Source: Burkholderiales bacterium (GTDB taxonomy: Bacteria > Pseudomonadota > Gammaproteobacteria > Burkholderiales > Burkholderiaceae_C). From it: a DNA stretch of 64,000 nt. The notes beneath the pieces were generated by a model. That model did not search any database. It worked only from the letters and a program-made list of their open reading frames with translations, and was not told the DNA's origin. Where the stretch lies: assembly GCA_016213205.1 (NCBI GenBank), contig JACRAZ010000041.1:62001-126000 (forward strand), given 5' to 3'. Below, in pieces: positions 62,710 to 64,000 of the stretch. Both the position numbers and the translations under genes were made by a program. The stretch's first letter is position 1, and each line of letters opens with the position of its first letter.

Positions 62710-63854
62710 AGCGACCTCGAAATCACTTCTTTCATGATCTCGCTGGTGCCGCCGTAGATGCGCTGCACGCGTGCATCGGCGTACATGCGGGCGATCATGT
62801 ATTCGTTCATGTAGCCGTAGCCACCCCACAGCTGCAACAGTTGATCCAGCACGCGGCCCTGCATCTCGGAGCCCCAGAGCTTGGCCATCGAGGCGGTGGC
62901 GGTGTCGAGCTGGCCCACCACGATCTGCTCGACGCAACGGTCGATGAACGCGCGGCCCACGGTGAGCTGGGTGGCCACCTCGGCGAGCGTGAACTTGGTG
63001 TTCTGGAAGTTGGCGATCGGCTGGCCGAAGGCCTGGCGGTCGCGCACGTACTGCAGCGTGGCCTCGTAGGCACCCTCGACACAGGCCTGGGCCTGCACGC
63101 CGATGATCAGGCGCTCGTACGGCAGGTCGCCCATCAGCTGGAAAAAGCCCTGGCCTTCCTTGCCGCCCAGCAGGTTCTCGGCCGGCACGGCCACCTCGTC
63201 GAAGAACAGTTCCGAGGTGTCCTGCGCCTTCATGCCCATCTTGTCGAGCACGCGGCCGACGCGGAAGCCCACGCAATCCTTCGTCTCGACAATGGCGATC
63301 GAGGTGCCGCGCGCGCCCTGGGTCGGGTCGGTCTTGCACACCACCAGCACCAGGCCGGCGAGGAAGCCGTTGGTGATGAAGGTCTTGCTGCCGTTGAGGA
63401 TGTACTGGTCGCCACGCCGCTCGGCGCGGGTGCGCACGCCCTGCAGGTCCGAGCCCGCGCCGGGCTCGGTCATCGCGATGGCGCCCACCAGTTCACCGCG
63501 GGCCAGCTTCGGCAGATAACGCTTTTTCTGAGCGTCCGTGCCGTGGTTCAGCAGGTAGTGCGCGACGATGGAGTGCACCGAGGTGGCCATGCCGCTCAAG
63601 CCGCGGCGCGCCATCTCCTCGTAGAACACGGCCTCGTGGCGGAAGTCGCCGCCGGCGCCGCCGTACTCTTCCGGGATGTCGGCGCACAGGAAGCCCAGCT
63701 CGCCGGCATGGCGCCAGATCGCGTGGCCCACGTGGCCGCGCTTTCGCGAGGCCTCGTCGTCGGGCACCATCTCGGCCTCGATGAAGCGCGCGGCCGAATC
63801 GCGCAATGCTTCCAGGTCGGCGTCGCTCCACGAGCGTTTGAATTGCAGCGGCAT
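62706..63854 (-). CDS. Acyl-CoA dehydrogenase
   Basis: A 382-residue flavoprotein of the acyl-CoA dehydrogenase fold: helical N-terminal domain (GELGFLCADIPEEYGGAGGD), beta domain (AIAMTEPGAGSDLQGVRT, TFITNGFLAGLVLVV) and C-terminal helices (LQLWGGYGYMNEYMIARMYA, VQRIYGGTSEIMKEVI). The usual Glu of medium-chain enzymes in the YxGT loop is Gly here, so the base is probably the Glu in LPYERLIIG, as in long-chain and isovaleryl-type enzymes. An AGGAG ribosome site lies 7 bases upstream of ATG 63854. It heads the beta-oxidation-like operon. Confidence 0.92.
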   Translation of the reverse strand: MPLQFKRSWSDADLEALRDSAARFIEAEMVPDDEASRKRGHVGHAIWRHAGELGFLCADIPEEYGGAGGDFRHEAVFYEEMARRGLSGMATSVHSIVAHYLLNHGTDAQKKRYLPKLARGELVGAIAMTEPGAGSDLQGVRTRAERRGDQYILNGSKTFITNGFLAGLVLVVCKTDPTQGARGTSIAIVETKDCVGFRVGRVLDKMGMKAQDTSELFFDEVAVPAENLLGGKEGQGFFQLMGDLPYERLIIGVQAQACVEGAYEATLQYVRDRQAFGQPIANFQNTKFTLAEVATQLTVGRAFIDRCVEQIVVGQLDTATASMAKLWGSEMQGRVLDQLLQLWGGYGYMNEYMIARMYADARVQRIYGGTSEIMKEVISRSL

Positions 63855-63910
63855 CTCGATCTCCTGTGTCAGCGGCGCAGCCACGCGCCGCAGGTCGGGC
63901 CTTCGCCCAG

Positions 63911-63992
63911 GGGCCGCCGCGGAACCGGCTTCGCCGGGCCGCTGGCGGCGCCCCCTTGAGGGGGAGCGCCGGAGGCGCTACGGGGGTGGGTC
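63911..63992 (-). repeat. Dispersed hairpin repeat, copy 2
   Basis: Reverse-complement relative of the element at 55660-55738, sharing CCCCCTCAAGGGGG, GCCAGCGGCC and GGCGAAGCC with flanking CCGCGGC. Located just upstream of the acyl-CoA dehydrogenase gene, with the window end following; bases 63993-64000 show nothing further. Confidence 0.85.
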
Positions 63993-64000
63993 AATTTACG

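Overview
The window is very GC-rich, densely packed chromosomal DNA. The mix of an exosortase A (XrtA)/PEP-CTERM exopolysaccharide locus, an aerobic benzoyl-CoA (box) pathway and a dispersed hairpin repeat carrying CCCCCTTGAGGGGG points to a betaproteobacterium of the Burkholderiales, most likely the Rubrivivax/Leptothrix/Ideonella group. Genus is an inference; no rRNA or other marker gene is present. I see no tRNA, rRNA, insertion sequence or CRISPR array.

Region 1 (1-21468, all minus strand) reads as one long operon running leftwards from a promoter region at about 21469-21701. It encodes polysaccharide export (Wza-like lipoprotein, Wzz-like chain-length protein, CpsD-like tyrosine autokinase, outer-membrane barrel, AAA ATPase), sugar-nucleotide enzymes (WecB-type epimerase, TviB-type dehydrogenase), three polysaccharide deacetylases, a FemAB-like protein, exosortase A fused to EpsI, a small phosphotyrosine phosphatase, an acyltransferase, an ATP-grasp ligase, two glycosyltransferases and two glutamine amidotransferases (one cut by the window edge). 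Most junctions are 4-base stop/start overlaps or gaps under 35 bases. The expected product is a surface polysaccharide with N-acetylated, probably amidated, uronic acid residues.

Region 2 (21702-31674) is a divergently transcribed six-gene cassette lying inside the XrtA locus. The minus arm is a LolA-like periplasmic protein, an outer-membrane barrel and an RND/MMPL transporter with a NuoE-like [2Fe-2S] domain fused to its C-terminus. The plus arm is a VAO/PCMH-type flavoprotein, a thioester-reductase-like SDR and a long-chain acyl-CoA ligase. It looks like a make-and-export system for an unidentified lipid or acylated aromatic, and is the best candidate here for an undescribed system.

Region 3 (31724-44670, minus) holds a PEP-CTERM protein behind an excellent sigma-54 promoter, then PrsT, PrsR (sigma-54 activator), PrsK (sensor kinase) and EpsB-type initiating sugar transferase. 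After these come two paralogous FeeM/autoinducer-synthase-like acyltransferases with C-terminal PilZ domains, separated by a secreted trypsin-like protease. PrsK-PrsR-sigma-54 probably controls the PEP-CTERM protein.

Region 4 (44828-57069) is aromatic catabolism: an Lrp-type regulator divergent from 4-hydroxyphenylpyruvate dioxygenase, a secreted cyclophilin, then a box cluster. In that cluster bclA-hydrolase-solute-binding protein diverges from boxR, followed by boxC-boxB-boxA. Four copies of an A(C/T)TATNNTGC motif at the boxR and boxC promoters are probable BoxR operators. boxD and transporter permeases are not in the window.

Region 5 (57205-63854) has a PGAP1-like lipase, a membrane-tethered TAXI-type protein and an exported HExxH protein on the plus strand. 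A 26-bp palindromic tandem repeat follows, then a minus-strand acyl-CoA dehydrogenase, enoyl-CoA hydratase-family protein and 2,4-dienoyl-CoA reductase-like SDR.
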